Positions 9,451-18,988 are shown, counted from the first letter of the stretch. The stretch: DNA of 64,000 nt from Paracoccaceae bacterium (GCA_017854585.1 JAFMHK010000003.1:159916-223915); one strand, 5' to 3'. Numbers and translations are program-made. The notes: generated from the letters alone by a model not told the origin.

Positions 9451-9475
9451 GAACCCTGCCGCGATGGTAGGGTTC
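9451..9475 (+). terminator. Hairpin terminator after gcvP
   Basis: A 10-bp stem (GAACCCTGCC with GGTAGGGTTC, one G-T pair) sits 20 bases after the gcvP stop and is followed by AGCTCTTT. It overlaps the stop codon of the convergent gene, so it may serve both strands. Confidence 0.6.
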
Positions 9476-10016
9476 AGCTCTTTCCCGCATCCTCGAAACG
9501 ATAGTACAGATCATAGAAACTCATCGATGACGGCACCGGCGCGCGCAGCGCATCGGTCGCTGTCGGGTCATGTGGCAGGCAGCCGACGCCGCAAGTCTCC
9601 CACAATGCACCTTCTTGCGCCGCGATGTACCAAAGGCGTCCGCCGGGGGTGCCCACCCACCCGGTGGTACCCTCTTCCAGATCGCCCAGCACGTCGTCGA
9701 CCGAAGGCACCTCGTTGTCGTATTCTGGCGCATAGGATCCATGCGTATGCCAAGATGAAAGGGGATCGGGATCGTCATCCGCCAACAACGGTGCACAGCC
9801 ATCGACGGTTCCCCATTGGACCTTGCTTGATGAAAAACGGCCATCTTCGTCCTGCAAGACAAAGCCACATGCCTCGCGGCCGAACCGGATCGACAGATGG
9901 TTCACCGTGGTCATCAGCGCCATGACGAATTCGGATTCCTCGGCCTCTTGCGCAAGGCAGGCCGATGTCCCGATCAGGGCAGCCGCGCAGATCGCTGGCA
10001 AAAGTCTTGTTCTCAT
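9474..10016 (-). CDS. Secreted DUF4329 protein with JAMM-like residues (copy A)
   Basis: This 180-aa protein has a Sec signal peptide (cleavage near CLAQ-E). The core has a JAMM/MPN-like arrangement: E48 in REACGFVLQ (JAB proteins have E-x-C-G), then SSWHTHGSYAPEYDNEVPS with H90 and H92, then S105 and D108 (SVDD). The gap from HxH to S is 12 residues rather than the usual 7. A CGVGC cysteine pair lies near the C-terminus. I assign it to DUF4329 from the HTHG.Y.PEYDNEVPS block. A paralogue lies immediately upstream on the same strand. A periplasmic metallo-isopeptidase or amidase activity is possible but not shown. Confidence 0.7.
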   Translation of the reverse strand: MRTRLLPAICAAALIGTSACLAQEAEESEFVMALMTTVNHLSIRFGREACGFVLQDEDGRFSSSKVQWGTVDGCAPLLADDDPDPLSSWHTHGSYAPEYDNEVPSVDDVLGDLEEGTTGWVGTPGGRLWYIAAQEGALWETCGVGCLPHDPTATDALRAPVPSSMSFYDLYYRFEDAGKS

Positions 10017-10151
10017 GAGTTTTCCTTGTGGTCAGAGCGGGAATGGAAATCCTGGATCACGCCGCCCCCGGAAGCTGTCGTTGCCCCCGACCTGCGCCCA
10101 GCCGTTCCTGCTGACGCGGGCGCGGGCCCACTCGAGGGAATGGGTCGCCGC

Positions 10152-10679
10152 CTAACGCGATCTGCCGAACCGCATGTAAAGCTGGTCCAATGACATGGAA
10201 GGCGGCACCGGGTCATGGGGGGCGTCTTGGGCGTTGGGGCCGACCGGCAGACATCCGCGGCCGCAAGCCTGACGAATAAAACCGGTCTGTCCGTCCACGA
10301 ACCACAGCCGCCCGCCGGGCGTGCTGACCCAACCGTTGATGCCCTGACGCATGTCGCCCTCCACGTCCTGAATGGATGGCACCTCGTTGTCATACTCGGC
10401 GGCATATGCGGCATGGGTATGCCATGATGCGATGGCAACCTGCCCATCGGCCACCGGCGTGGACGCACAAGATGCATGCCCCCCCCAACTGGCCTTTGAG
10501 CTTTCGTACCCGCCGTCCGCGCGCCTCAAGATGTAGCCGCACACCTCGCGATTGAAGGTTACCGACAGGCGGTTCATCGATTCCATCATCGCCGCAACAA
10601 ACGCCATCTCTTCCGCATCTTGCGCGGCCAAGGGTGTCGATAGTCCAAGGGAAAGGATCAGGGCTGCAATAAAGCGCAT
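10152..10679 (-). CDS. Secreted DUF4329 protein with JAMM-like residues (copy B)
   Basis: This 175-aa paralogue of the next gene has a Sec signal peptide (cleavage near LAAQ-D) and the same key positions: E45 in REVCGYILR, H87/H89 in ASWHTHAAYAAEYDNEVPS, S102 and D105. The CGRGC pair is also kept. The two copies are clearly similar along their whole length but diverged, which points to an old tandem duplication. The 135-bp spacer between them holds nothing I recognise. The copies are probably co-transcribed on the minus strand. Confidence 0.7.
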   Translation of the reverse strand: MRFIAALILSLGLSTPLAAQDAEEMAFVAAMMESMNRLSVTFNREVCGYILRRADGGYESSKASWGGHASCASTPVADGQVAIASWHTHAAYAAEYDNEVPSIQDVEGDMRQGINGWVSTPGGRLWFVDGQTGFIRQACGRGCLPVGPNAQDAPHDPVPPSMSLDQLYMRFGRSR

Positions 10680-10818
10680 TCCAAAGGGTCTCCTGTAGGT
10701 GATCGGTGGTGCATGTTACCGCAGTTTTCCGCCTTGGCCAGCAAAAGGCGCCCCAAGGGCTGGACACTGGGCAAATCGGGCCTACGTCTCCCATTCAATT
10801 TGCACGGGAGAGCCAAGA

Positions 10819-10980
10819 ATGTCGATGATTGATAGAGCGTTGGGCCGTCCGGCCGAAGGTGAGGATGACCACGATGCCGCCATCGCTCAATGGAACTTCT
10901 TTGGCCGGATTGCGGGTTATTTCTGCCTTTGGGCAATGTTCGTCATTCCGGTCCTGCTGGTGCTCGACCTGCTGTACTGA
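10819..10980 (+). CDS. Small single-pass membrane protein
   Basis: This 53-aa protein has an acidic, charged N-terminus and one hydrophobic segment (about residues 30-50: RIAGYFCLWAMFVIPVLLVL). ATG at 10819 is preceded by GGGAGAG. It is divergent from the DUF4329 pair and followed by a clear terminator, so it is an independent transcription unit. I do not recognise a family; its function is unknown. Confidence 0.6.
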   Translation: MSMIDRALGRPAEGEDDHDAAIAQWNFFGRIAGYFCLWAMFVIPVLLVLDLLY

Positions 10981-10998
10981 ACGACTTTGATACATGGC

Positions 10999-11036
10999 GA
11001 AAGGCGCCTCCTGCTGCTGCAGGTCGTCGCCTTTTT
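10999..11036 (+). terminator. Rho-independent terminator of the small membrane protein gene
   Basis: The stem AAAGGCG/CGCCTTT encloses a second stem (CCTGC/GCAGG) and ends in CCTTTTT, 20 bases after the stop at 10980. Confidence 0.75.
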
Positions 11037-11153
11037 CGTCAGGGCCAGTCGCGGTCAACGTCAGTAAACCAAGATGTCCGGTGCACGGGCCGCGCATTCC
11101 GGTTGTGGCGCGGCAGGGCAATCATGGCGCCGTATCAAGCGACCGCAGGTGAT

Positions 11154-11594
11154 TCAGGCAGCCGTTTTCGCGTGCTCTTTCACGAAGGCGGCAATCTCGG
11201 TTGCGGGGCGCGCGCCGGGCAGCCGCGCCAGTTCCCGTCCGTTCTGGAACAAGATCAGAAGGGGGATGCCCCGAATGCCGTATTTCTGGCTGATCGCCGG
11301 ATGGTCCTGCGTGTCGATCTTGGCAAACCGCGCCTGCGTTGCCAACTGGCGCGCCGCGTCGGCAAACGCGGGGGCCATCATCCGGCAAGGTCCGCACCAC
11401 GGCGCCCAGAAATCCACCAGCAGCGGCAGGTTGTCTTTCTTGGTGGCCTTGGTCAGCGTGGCCGGGTCCAGCGCCTTCACCGATCCATCGACCAGTTTCG
11501 CCCCGCACACCCCGCATTTGGGCGCGGATGATAACTTGTCGGCAGGAACGCGATTTACCGAACCGCAGGTCAGACAGGTCAGATGATGGGACAT
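11154..11594 (-). CDS. trxC: Thioredoxin 2 (zinc-ribbon thioredoxin)
   Basis: This 146-aa cytoplasmic thioredoxin reduces protein disulfides and is linked to oxidative stress in other bacteria. An N-terminal zinc ribbon (C7-x2-C10 and C27-x2-C30) precedes a standard thioredoxin domain with the WCGPC active site at 66-70 and the cis-proline loop GIRGIPLLILF. The length matches TrxC (about 140-150). ATG at 11594 is chosen because the zinc ribbon begins there; the longer in-frame extension is not family-like. Confidence 0.93.
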   Translation of the reverse strand: MSHHLTCLTCGSVNRVPADKLSSAPKCGVCGAKLVDGSVKALDPATLTKATKKDNLPLLVDFWAPWCGPCRMMAPAFADAARQLATQARFAKIDTQDHPAISQKYGIRGIPLLILFQNGRELARLPGARPATEIAAFVKEHAKTAA

Positions 11595-11782
11595 GGGGCA
11601 GGACCACAAGGATGATTGCTGTTGCCAACCATATGGGGCGCACGGGCAAGGGCGCAAGGGCGCACGGGTTGCAGCAAAATGGAAAGGGCGGCCGAAACCG
11701 CCCAATGCCACCGAAATATTCCCATCACGCTCAGCGAGATCATCACTGTTCGGTCACGCCCCACGTTGGCGTGCGGCGCTTG

Positions 11783-11806
11783 ATCCGGCCCCGGAAAGGG
11801 CCGGAT
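11783..11806 (-). terminator. Hairpin downstream of ettA
   Basis: A 9-bp perfect stem (ATCCGGCCC with GGGCCGGAT) begins next to the ettA stop codon. No T run follows on the minus strand, so termination activity is uncertain. Confidence 0.45.
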
Positions 11807-11807
11807 A

Positions 11808-13463
11808 TCACCGGGAGAACTTTTTGTACTTCACGCGCTTCGGTTCCAGAGCATCTGGCCCCAGACGCCGCTTCTTGTCTTCCTCGTAGGCGCTGAAATC
11901 GCCCTCGAACCACTCCACATGCGCCTCGCCTTCGAAGGCAAGGATATGGGTGCAGATCCGGTCGAGGAAGAAACGATCGTGCGAGATCACGACCGCGCAG
12001 CCCGCGAAATCAACCAGCGCATCTTCCAACGCACGCAGCGTTTCGACGTCCAGATCGTTGGTCGGTTCATCCAGCAGCAGCACGTTGCCACCCGATTTCA
12101 GCAGCTTGGCCATATGCACGCGGTTGCGTTCACCGCCCGACAGCGACCCGACCTTTTTTTGCTGATCGCCGCCCTTGAAGTTGAACGCGGAACAATAGGC
12201 GCGGGAATTCATGCTGGCGTCGCCCAACACGATCACTTCCGCACCGCCCGAGATTTCCTCCCAGACGGTTGCATCGGGGGCCAGCGCATCGCGCGACTGG
12301 TCGACATACGACAACTGCACGGTATCACCATATTCCAACGCGCCCTCATCGGGTTGTTCTTGCCCGGTCAGCATGCGGAACAGGGTCGATTTACCCGCGC
12401 CGTTCGGCCCGATCACGCCCACGATGCCACCCGGTGGCAGTGCAAAATCCAGATTTTCCACCAACAGCTTGTCGCCATAGGCCTTCTGTAACCCGTTGAC
12501 CTCGATCACCTTTTGACCAAGGCGCTGCCCGTTCGGAATGATGATCTGCGCGCGGCTCAGTTTCTCGCGCTCGGACTGGCCTGCCAGTTCCTCATAGGCA
12601 TTGATCCGCGCCTTCTGCTTGGCCTGCCGCGCCTTGGCGCCTTGGCGGATCCAGTCCAATTCACGTTCCAGCGTTTTCTGGCGTGACTTGTCTTCGCGGG
12701 CTTCCTGGCTCAGGCGCTTTGCCTTTTGCTCCAACCATGCGGAATAGTTGCCTTCGTAGGGAATGCCTCGTCCGCGATCCAGTTCTAGGATCCAGCCGGT
12801 GATGTCATCCAGGAAATACCGGTCGTGGGTAACGATCAGGATCGTGCCTTTGTAGTCGATCAGATGCTGTTGCAGCCACGCAATGGTTTCCGCGTCCAGA
12901 TGGTTGGTGGGTTCGTCAAGCAGCAGCATGTCGGGCGCTTCCAGCAACAGCTTGCACAGCGCCACCCGGCGGCGTTCACCACCCGACAGGTTCGCAGGCA
13001 TCGCATCGTCGGGGGGGCAACGCAGAGCCTCCATCGCGACGTCGATCTGGCTGTCCAGATCCCACAGGTTCTCGCTGTCGATCTGATCTTGCAGCGCGGC
13101 CATCTCATCAGCGGTTTCGTCCGAATAATTCATCGCCAGTTCGTTGAACCGGTCCAGCTTGGCCTTTTTCGCGGCCACGCCCAGCATGACGTTATCTCGC
13201 ACGCTCATGTCTTCTTCCAGCGTGGGTTCCTGTGGAAGGTAGCCAACCTTGGCGCCTTGGGCGGCCCATGCCTCGCCTGCGAAGTCCTTGTCGAGGCCCG
13301 CCATGATCCGCATCAGCGTCGATTTACCGGACCCGTTGACACCCACGACACCGATCTTGACACCAGGAAGGAAGCTCAAGCGTATGTTTTCAAAGCATTT
13401 CTTGCCCCCCGGGTAGGTCTTGGACACACCTTCCATGTGATAAACATATTGATAGCTGGCCAT
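11808..13463 (-). CDS. ettA: Energy-dependent translational throttle protein EttA (ABC-F)
   Basis: This 551-aa ABC-F ATPase binds the ribosomal E site and couples the first peptide bond to cellular ATP/ADP. Two ABC domains are present: Walker A GVNGSGKST and GPNGAGKST, signatures LSGGERRRVALC and LSGGERNRVHMA, Walker B LLLDEPTNHLD and LLLDEPTNDLD. Between them is the arm/linker region (KAKRLSQEAREDKSRQ). Two in-frame ATGs lie 6 bases apart. GGAG is 1 base from the outer one and 7 from the inner one, so the inner start (13463, MASYQYVY) is chosen; it also gives the usual family length. Confidence 0.96.
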   Translation of the reverse strand: MASYQYVYHMEGVSKTYPGGKKCFENIRLSFLPGVKIGVVGVNGSGKSTLMRIMAGLDKDFAGEAWAAQGAKVGYLPQEPTLEEDMSVRDNVMLGVAAKKAKLDRFNELAMNYSDETADEMAALQDQIDSENLWDLDSQIDVAMEALRCPPDDAMPANLSGGERRRVALCKLLLEAPDMLLLDEPTNHLDAETIAWLQQHLIDYKGTILIVTHDRYFLDDITGWILELDRGRGIPYEGNYSAWLEQKAKRLSQEAREDKSRQKTLERELDWIRQGAKARQAKQKARINAYEELAGQSEREKLSRAQIIIPNGQRLGQKVIEVNGLQKAYGDKLLVENLDFALPPGGIVGVIGPNGAGKSTLFRMLTGQEQPDEGALEYGDTVQLSYVDQSRDALAPDATVWEEISGGAEVIVLGDASMNSRAYCSAFNFKGGDQQKKVGSLSGGERNRVHMAKLLKSGGNVLLLDEPTNDLDVETLRALEDALVDFAGCAVVISHDRFFLDRICTHILAFEGEAHVEWFEGDFSAYEEDKKRRLGPDALEPKRVKYKKFSR

Positions 13464-13730
13464 GGTCATGCTCCGTCAAGATGAGGGTTTGGCGCTGTCT
13501 ACTGCCCAAGCGCGGCAGGGGCAATCGTCGGTCTGACATGTGGTGTGTCCCAGATGCAACGCAAGCCCTATGATCTTTGAAATTGAAACGACCCGCCGTG
13601 CCTTGACGGTCATGGTGCCGACACAGGCAGGGCTGAGCGCGCTGTCTGGTGCCGCCGCGCCCGCGTCTTGACTTGACTTTCGGCCTGTGGCGCGTTGCAC
13701 GTCGACGGCAAGGCCGATCGGAGGAACGCC

Positions 13731-14330
13731 ATGCGCGGATTGCCATATGTCAGACAAGGGCAGACCGTTGGCCTTTTCGGTGGATCGTTCGATCCGCCTC
13801 ATGCCGGCCATGTGCATGTCAGCCGCGAAGCCCTCAAGCGGTTCGGTCTGGATCGGGTCTGGTGGTTGGTCAGCCCCGGCAACCCCCTGAAACCAAAAGG
13901 GCCGGCTGCATTGGATCGGCGCATGGCCGCCGCGCGCCGTCTGGTCACGCATCCCCGGATCAGGGTTACCGACATCGAGGCGCAGATCGGCACGCGGTAT
14001 ACAGCCGCCACGCTGAAGCGCCTGTTTCAGCTTTATCCCGGCGTGCGGTTCGTGTGGCTGATGGGGGCCGACAACATGGCGACGTTCCATAGGTGGCAGC
14101 GCTGGGACTGGATCATGGAAAATGTGCCCGTTGGCGTTCTGGCCCGACCGGGGCAGGGGATATCGGCGCGCACCAGTCATGCCGCGCAGGTGTTTCGGCG
14201 CAGTCAGATCCCCGCCGCAGCGGCGCCGTCGCTGGCATGGTCGGACCCACCAGCGTGGTGCTTCTTGAACGTCCCGATGGTGGATATTTCATCCTCTGCC
14301 ATTCGGGCGCGGGGCGAATGGCCGACGTGA
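13731..14330 (+). CDS. nadD: Nicotinate-nucleotide adenylyltransferase
   Basis: This 199-aa enzyme adenylates nicotinate mononucleotide to deamido-NAD in NAD synthesis. The nucleotidyltransferase motif [14 protein letters not shown] (14-27) and the C-terminal [10 protein letters not shown] (ISSTxIR type) are both present. ATG at 13731 follows GGAGGAACGCC. It stands alone here; the usual downstream rsfS is absent, and a terminator-like inverted repeat follows 9 bases after the stop. Confidence 0.95.
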   Translation: MRGLPYVRQGQTVGLFGGSFDPPHAGHVHVSREALKRFGLDRVWWLVSPGNPLKPKGPAALDRRMAAARRLVTHPRIRVTDIEAQIGTRYTAATLKRLFQLYPGVRFVWLMGADNMATFHRWQRWDWIMENVPVGVLARPGQGISARTSHAAQVFRRSQIPAAAAPSLAWSDPPAWCFLNVPMVDISSSAIRARGEWPT

Positions 14331-14339
14331 CCGGGGGGG

Positions 14340-14382
14340 AATAGGTTACAAAAAATTGGGAAATCGCGAATTTTTGTAACCT
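14340..14382. repeat. Dispersed GGTTACAAA inverted repeat, copy 1 (terminator-like)
   Basis: A 43-bp element bounded by AATAGGTTACAAAAAATT and AATTTTTGTAACCT matches the element at 44039-44081 in 36 of 43 positions by hand alignment. The arms GGTTACAAAAA/TTTTTGTAACC pair perfectly, and TATTTTTT follows on the plus strand. It lies between convergent nadD and the DMT exporter and overlaps the latter's stop codon, so here it can act as a bidirectional terminator. Confidence 0.8.
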
Positions 14383-15232
14383 ATTTTTTCGAAGAGGGCA
14401 GCCAGAGGCTGGCCAGCCCGGATGACAACAGCAGCACCAGACCGAGCATCGACAAACCGTCTGGCAAATCGCCGAAGACCGCCCATCCCAATGCGGTTGC
14501 CGCAACCAGTTGTGTGTAGACGAACGGGGCCATCTGGCTGGCGGGCGCCAGCCGAAGCGCCAAGATCAGGCACAGGTTGCCCAACATTGACCCAAGCGCT
14601 GAGACGAACGTCAGGCCGACAACGGGCAAGTCCATGTCGGGGATCCGCAGCAGGCCGAACGGGGCCATAATCAAGGTGCCGATCACCAGTTGGCTGATCA
14701 GCAGCGCCCTTGGGCGGGCAAGATCGGCCAACCAGCGCGATGAGGTCAGGAACGCGCCGTAAAACAGACCTGCCAAGACGGCAAACGCGACGCCGGGTGT
14801 CATGCCGAAGCCCGGCTTCACAACCAAGATGACGCCGAAAAAGCCGATCAGCAGCAAGCCGGTGCGCGCGCGCGTTATACCTTCCTTCAGCAACCATGCC
14901 GACAGGCCGTAGGACAGGATCGGACCGATGAAGAAAGCCCCGAAGACATTGGCAATCGGTTCGGTGCGCAGCGCCGTCAGGATGGACGTGATCCCCCCCG
15001 CCAGAAACAAGGCCCTGAGCCAGACCCGCCAGTCCACAAACAGGCGCGCGGGTGTCAGGTGCAGCACGAAAGGGGCCAACAACAGGGCCCCAAGGGCAAA
15101 CCGGCTGAAGGCCACGAACAGCGGATCGGCGTCATGGCCGGCCGTCAACAGCTTGCCCGCCGTGTCCCCGGCGGGAATCAGTGTCATGGCCAGTAGCATC
15201 AAGGGAAGGGCGCGTCGCAGGTCAGCGTTCAT
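14381..15232 (-). CDS. EamA-family (DMT superfamily) transporter
   Basis: This 283-aa integral membrane protein has about ten hydrophobic helices in two EamA repeats, beginning with LPLMLLAMTLIPAGDTAGKLL. Such proteins export metabolites or amino acids; the substrate cannot be assigned. ATG at 15232 (MNADLRRALPL) is chosen because an in-frame extension of 54 codons is not hydrophobic or family-like. It is divergent from dacB. A second EamA gene is at 52.4-53.3 kb; the two are not close paralogues. Confidence 0.85.
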   Translation of the reverse strand: MNADLRRALPLMLLAMTLIPAGDTAGKLLTAGHDADPLFVAFSRFALGALLLAPFVLHLTPARLFVDWRVWLRALFLAGGITSILTALRTEPIANVFGAFFIGPILSYGLSAWLLKEGITRARTGLLLIGFFGVILVVKPGFGMTPGVAFAVLAGLFYGAFLTSSRWLADLARPRALLISQLVIGTLIMAPFGLLRIPDMDLPVVGLTFVSALGSMLGNLCLILALRLAPASQMAPFVYTQLVAATALGWAVFGDLPDGLSMLGLVLLLSSGLASLWLPSSKK

Positions 15233-15354
15233 GGTATTGGGGCGTAACGATTTTTTGGCGGCAGGGAAAGCCTGCAAAAGCGTGATCTTCAAGGGGGTTG
15301 AGTGCCACGTCCGTGTCGGGTTTAGTAATGCCAACGATCGGGAATTTTGATCAA

Positions 15355-16842
15355 ATGGTTTCGAGACGTTTATTCCTGAGTGGGGCGCTGGCAAGTCTCG
15401 GTGGCGCCGCCTATGGCGGCGCCCCCGAGGTTTCCCGGCGTCCGTTGATCCGACCGGATGGGTTCTTCAGGCGGGGCCTTCCGACGGGGGCCGATCTGGT
15501 CGGCGCCGCCGATCTTGGCGGGCGCGTGGGATTCGCGGTTGCCGATGCGCGGACAGGCCGGATGCTTGAGGTTTTCAACCCCCTGCGTGGTCTGCCGCCC
15601 GCCAGCGTGGCCAAGGCCATCACCTGCGCCTATGCGTTGGATCGGTTGGGGCCGGGGCACCGTTTTCATACCCGGATCGTGGCCGATGGCCCGATCGTCA
15701 ACGGGCGGCTTGACGGCGATCTGTGGCTGGTGGGCACGGGCGACCCTGTCCTTGATACCAATGCCCTGCAGACGATGGTGGCCGACATGCGCGCAACCGG
15801 TCTGCGAGAGGTCACGGGCCAGTTGCGGCTGGCTGCGGGGGCTTTGCCCTATATTGCCGCGATCGATCCGGTGCAGCCGGCCCATGTGGGTTACAGCCCG
15901 GCTATTTCGGGTCTGAACCTGAATTTCAACCGGGTGCATTTCGAGTGGGAGCGCGCCGGTCAGGGCTATACCGTCCGGATGGACGCGCGGTCCGACACTG
16001 TGCGCCCACCCATCAGCATGGCGCGGATGCAGGTCGCCGACCGGGATGTGCCGGTCTACACCTACGCCGCCAGTGACCTCCACGAGGATTGGACCGTCGC
16101 GCGCAGTGCCTTGGGTGACGCCGGAAGCCGGTGGTTGCCGGTGCGCCAGCCCCATCTTTACGCGGCGGATGTTTTCCAAGTGCTGGCCCGTTCACACGGG
16201 ATTGTCCTGCGCGGGCCGGAAAACGGCACGATGCCACCCGACACCGCGACGACACTGGTGGACCATGTGAGCGAGCCGCTGGAGGATATCTTGCGCGGGA
16301 TGATGCTGTGGTCCACCAACCTGACGGCAGAGGTGATGGGTTTGGCGGCAACGCAAGCAGGTGGCGTGCGTCCGGAAACCCTGATGGCATCGGCGGCAGA
16401 GATGAACAGTTGGGTGTTGGAGCGGCTTGGCGCGCGGAACGTCGGTTTCGTGGACCATTCCGGGTTGGGCGGCGATAGCCGTATCCGGGCGCAAGACATG
16501 GTTCAGGGGCTTGTCGGGGCAGGGGCCGACGGCATGCTGCGGCGACTGATGAAGGATATTCCCATGCTGGATCAGGCGGGGAATGTCGTTACCGATCACC
16601 CGGTGCAGGTGGTGGCCAAGACCGGCACATTGAATTTCGTCAGCAGCCTTGCGGGGTATGCGCGCACCGCGTCGGGGCGCGACCTTGCCTTTGCGGTGTT
16701 CTGCGCCGATGTGGAGCGCCGCGAAAGCCTGACCGAGGCGCAGATGGAGCGGCCCGCCGGAGGCCGGTCCTATAGCCGCCGCGCCCGCCGTTTGCAGCAA
16801 TTGCTGATCGAGAGGTGGGCGGTCATGTATGACACGGCATGA
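15355..16842 (+). CDS. dacB: D-alanyl-D-alanine carboxypeptidase/endopeptidase (PBP4)
   Basis: This 495-aa peptidase trims and cleaves peptidoglycan cross-links in the periplasm. An N-terminal SRRLFLSGALASLGG signal with paired arginines suggests Tat export. The three penicillin-binding motifs are present: SVAK (S84-K87), STN (320-322) and KTG (422-424), with the large insert domain between the first two as in PBP4. ATG at 15355 is taken as the start because the signal peptide begins there. It ends 25 bp before the convergent TerB-like gene. Confidence 0.93.
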   Translation: MVSRRLFLSGALASLGGAAYGGAPEVSRRPLIRPDGFFRRGLPTGADLVGAADLGGRVGFAVADARTGRMLEVFNPLRGLPPASVAKAITCAYALDRLGPGHRFHTRIVADGPIVNGRLDGDLWLVGTGDPVLDTNALQTMVADMRATGLREVTGQLRLAAGALPYIAAIDPVQPAHVGYSPAISGLNLNFNRVHFEWERAGQGYTVRMDARSDTVRPPISMARMQVADRDVPVYTYAASDLHEDWTVARSALGDAGSRWLPVRQPHLYAADVFQVLARSHGIVLRGPENGTMPPDTATTLVDHVSEPLEDILRGMMLWSTNLTAEVMGLAATQAGGVRPETLMASAAEMNSWVLERLGARNVGFVDHSGLGGDSRIRAQDMVQGLVGAGADGMLRRLMKDIPMLDQAGNVVTDHPVQVVAKTGTLNFVSSLAGYARTASGRDLAFAVFCADVERRESLTEAQMERPAGGRSYSRRARRLQQLLIERWAVMYDTA

Positions 16843-16867
16843 TCCGTGACGGCCAAAGCCTTTTGCG

Positions 16868-17287
16868 CTAAAGCACCATGTGGCGTGCCTTGGCACCGCG
16901 TTCGATCGCGGCGGCATGAAGGCGATCGATCTTGAGTTGATAGCGCACTTCCATCAAGAAACGCAGTTCGGTCTGTTTCAGAAGCCCGTCCGCCGCCGCC
17001 ACGTCACAAGCCATCGCATAGGCGGTTTCATAGTATTTCTCGGGTAAGGCTTCTGTCACCAGACCAAACAAGGCATCAAGGCCGTCCTCATCCTCGAACA
17101 GTTCAAAGACGGTTTTTGCAACGCGCTGAATGCGGTCGGCGTCATAATCGGCGAAGATGGGCAGGTGGTTGACGATCTGTTCGATGCTGAGCAGTTCCGA
17201 CGTCCGGATGCTTTCATCCGAGACGGACACTGCGATCATGACGGCCACAAGTGCATCTTGTGCAGAAAGGCTGGCTTCTATTGTCAT
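16868..17287 (-). CDS. TerB-like (tellurite-resistance-type) helical protein
   Basis: This 139-aa all-helical protein has the TerB-type pattern of acidic helix ends: an early SVSDESIRTSELLSIEQIV block and a second CDVAAADGLLKQTELRFLMEV block. The D-x-x-x-x-x-E residues there bind metal in TerB. ATG at 17287 follows GGAG. No other ter genes are near, so tellurite resistance should not be inferred; stand-alone members are widespread and uncharacterised. Confidence 0.75.
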   Translation of the reverse strand: MTIEASLSAQDALVAVMIAVSVSDESIRTSELLSIEQIVNHLPIFADYDADRIQRVAKTVFELFEDEDGLDALFGLVTEALPEKYYETAYAMACDVAAADGLLKQTELRFLMEVRYQLKIDRLHAAAIERGAKARHMVL

Positions 17288-17401
17288 AGTGTCGTCTCCT
17301 TCATTGCAGTTTCAGTCTTTATTGACCCCGGCGCGCTGTCGCAATAGGTGCATCGCGCACACGAGGCGTTCGGTCGCGTGTGGATGGAAGGATTGACCCC
17401 G

Positions 17402-18988
17402 ATGTCGGAACTGCGTGACGCCGCGATGAACAGCAAGGCCTGGCCGTTTGAAGAAGCGCGCCGGGTGCTGAAACGCTACGAAAATGCGCCGCCGGAAAAG
17501 GGGTATGTGCTGTTTGAAACGGGGTATGGGCCAAGCGGTCTGCCCCATATCGGCACCTTCGGCGAGGTCTTGCGCACCACCATGGTGCGGCGCGCGTTCG
17601 AGGTGCTGTCGGATATCCCCACCAAGCTGATCTGTTTTTCCGACGATCTGGACGGGCTGCGGAAGGTGCCGGACAATGTGCCGAACCCCGAGATGCTGGC
17701 CGATCATCTGCAGCGGCCGCTGACCTCTGTCCCCGATCCGTTCGGGGAATACGAAAGCTTTGGCCATCACAACAATGCCATGCTGCGGCGGTTTCTGGAT
17801 ACGTTCGGGTTTGACTACGAGTTCTATTCGGCGCGCGACTTCTATCGTTCGGGCAGGTTCGATGCGACCCTGCTGTTGGCGGCAGAGCGGTATGACGACC
17901 TGATGAAGGTGATGCTGAAAAGCCTGCGCGATGAGCGGCAGCAGACCTATTCGATCTTTCTGCCGATCCACCCCGAAACGGGGCGGGTCCTGTATGTGCC
18001 CATCAAGCATGTGGACGCCGCGAATGGCACCGTGACCTTCGATGACGAGGATGGCCGCGAATGGACGCTGCCGGTCACGGGCGGCAACGTCAAATTTCAG
18101 TGGAAGCCTGACTTCGGCGCGCGCTGGGCTGCATTGGGCGTGGATTGGGAAAGCTACGGCAAGGAACATGCGCCCAACACGGCGATCTATTCCGCGATCT
18201 GTTCGCGGTTGGGCGGCCGCCCACCGGAGGTCTTTACCTATGAGTTGTTTCTGGACGATCAGGGGCAGAAAATCTCGAAATCCAAGGGTAACGGGCTGAG
18301 TATCGATGAATGGCTGACCTATGCCAGTACGGAAAGCCTGTCTTACTTCATGTATCTGAAGCCAAAAACGGCCAAGCGGATGCATTTCGACGTGATCCCG
18401 AAGGCAATGGACGAATACCACCAGCAACTGCGCGCCTATGCGGATCAGGACACGGCCCAACGTCTGGCCAACCCTGTGTTCCACATCCACGGTCATAATG
18501 TGCCGGCCTCCAATATGGTGGTGAGCTTCGGCATGCTGCTGAACCTTGCCAGCGCGGCGGGCGCCGAGGACAAAGAGGCGCTGTGGGGCTTCATTCGCCG
18601 CTATGCGCCAGAGGCACGCCCCGAAACCCACCCCGACCTTGATCAGGCGGCTGGTTTCGCGCTGCGGTATTATCAGGACTTCGTGAAGCCGCAAAAGGTG
18701 TTCCGCCTGCCCACCGATCAAGAGCGCGCCGCGATGGAAGATCTAGCCACGAGGTTGAAAGGCTACGACGGTCCGGTCGAGGATGAGGCGCTGCAGACGC
18801 TGGTCTTTTCGGTGGGCAAGGACCACGGCTTCGACCCGCTGCGCGACTGGTTCAAGGCGCTTTACGAGGTGCTTCTGGGGGCATCGCAGGGGCCGCGGTT
18901 CGGCGGGTTCATCGCGCTTTTCGGCATGACCGAGACGATCACGTTGATCGAGGCGGCACTTGCCGGAGAACTGACAACGGACGCTTGA
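17402..18988 (+). CDS. lysK: Lysyl-tRNA synthetase, class I (archaeal type)
   Basis: This 528-aa enzyme charges tRNA-Lys with the class I Rossmann catalytic domain rather than the class II fold used by most bacteria. The motifs are HIGT (49-52 in [13 protein letters not shown]) and KISKS (290-294, in [11 protein letters not shown]). A helical anticodon-binding region follows. Class I LysRS in place of class II is typical of many alphaproteobacteria. ATG at 17402 follows GGAAGGA; two further in-frame starts up to 54 bases upstream are possible. Confidence 0.95.
   Translation: MSELRDAAMNSKAWPFEEARRVLKRYENAPPEKGYVLFETGYGPSGLPHIGTFGEVLRTTMVRRAFEVLSDIPTKLICFSDDLDGLRKVPDNVPNPEMLADHLQRPLTSVPDPFGEYESFGHHNNAMLRRFLDTFGFDYEFYSARDFYRSGRFDATLLLAAERYDDLMKVMLKSLRDERQQTYSIFLPIHPETGRVLYVPIKHVDAANGTVTFDDEDGREWTLPVTGGNVKFQWKPDFGARWAALGVDWESYGKEHAPNTAIYSAICSRLGGRPPEVFTYELFLDDQGQKISKSKGNGLSIDEWLTYASTESLSYFMYLKPKTAKRMHFDVIPKAMDEYHQQLRAYADQDTAQRLANPVFHIHGHNVPASNMVVSFGMLLNLASAAGAEDKEALWGFIRRYAPEARPETHPDLDQAAGFALRYYQDFVKPQKVFRLPTDQERAAMEDLATRLKGYDGPVEDEALQTLVFSVGKDHGFDPLRDWFKALYEVLLGASQGPRFGGFIALFGMTETITLIEAALAGELTTDA

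Noticed and set aside
16868..17287. Tellurite-resistance locus
   Set aside because: Only a TerB-like gene is present; no terC, terD or terZ.
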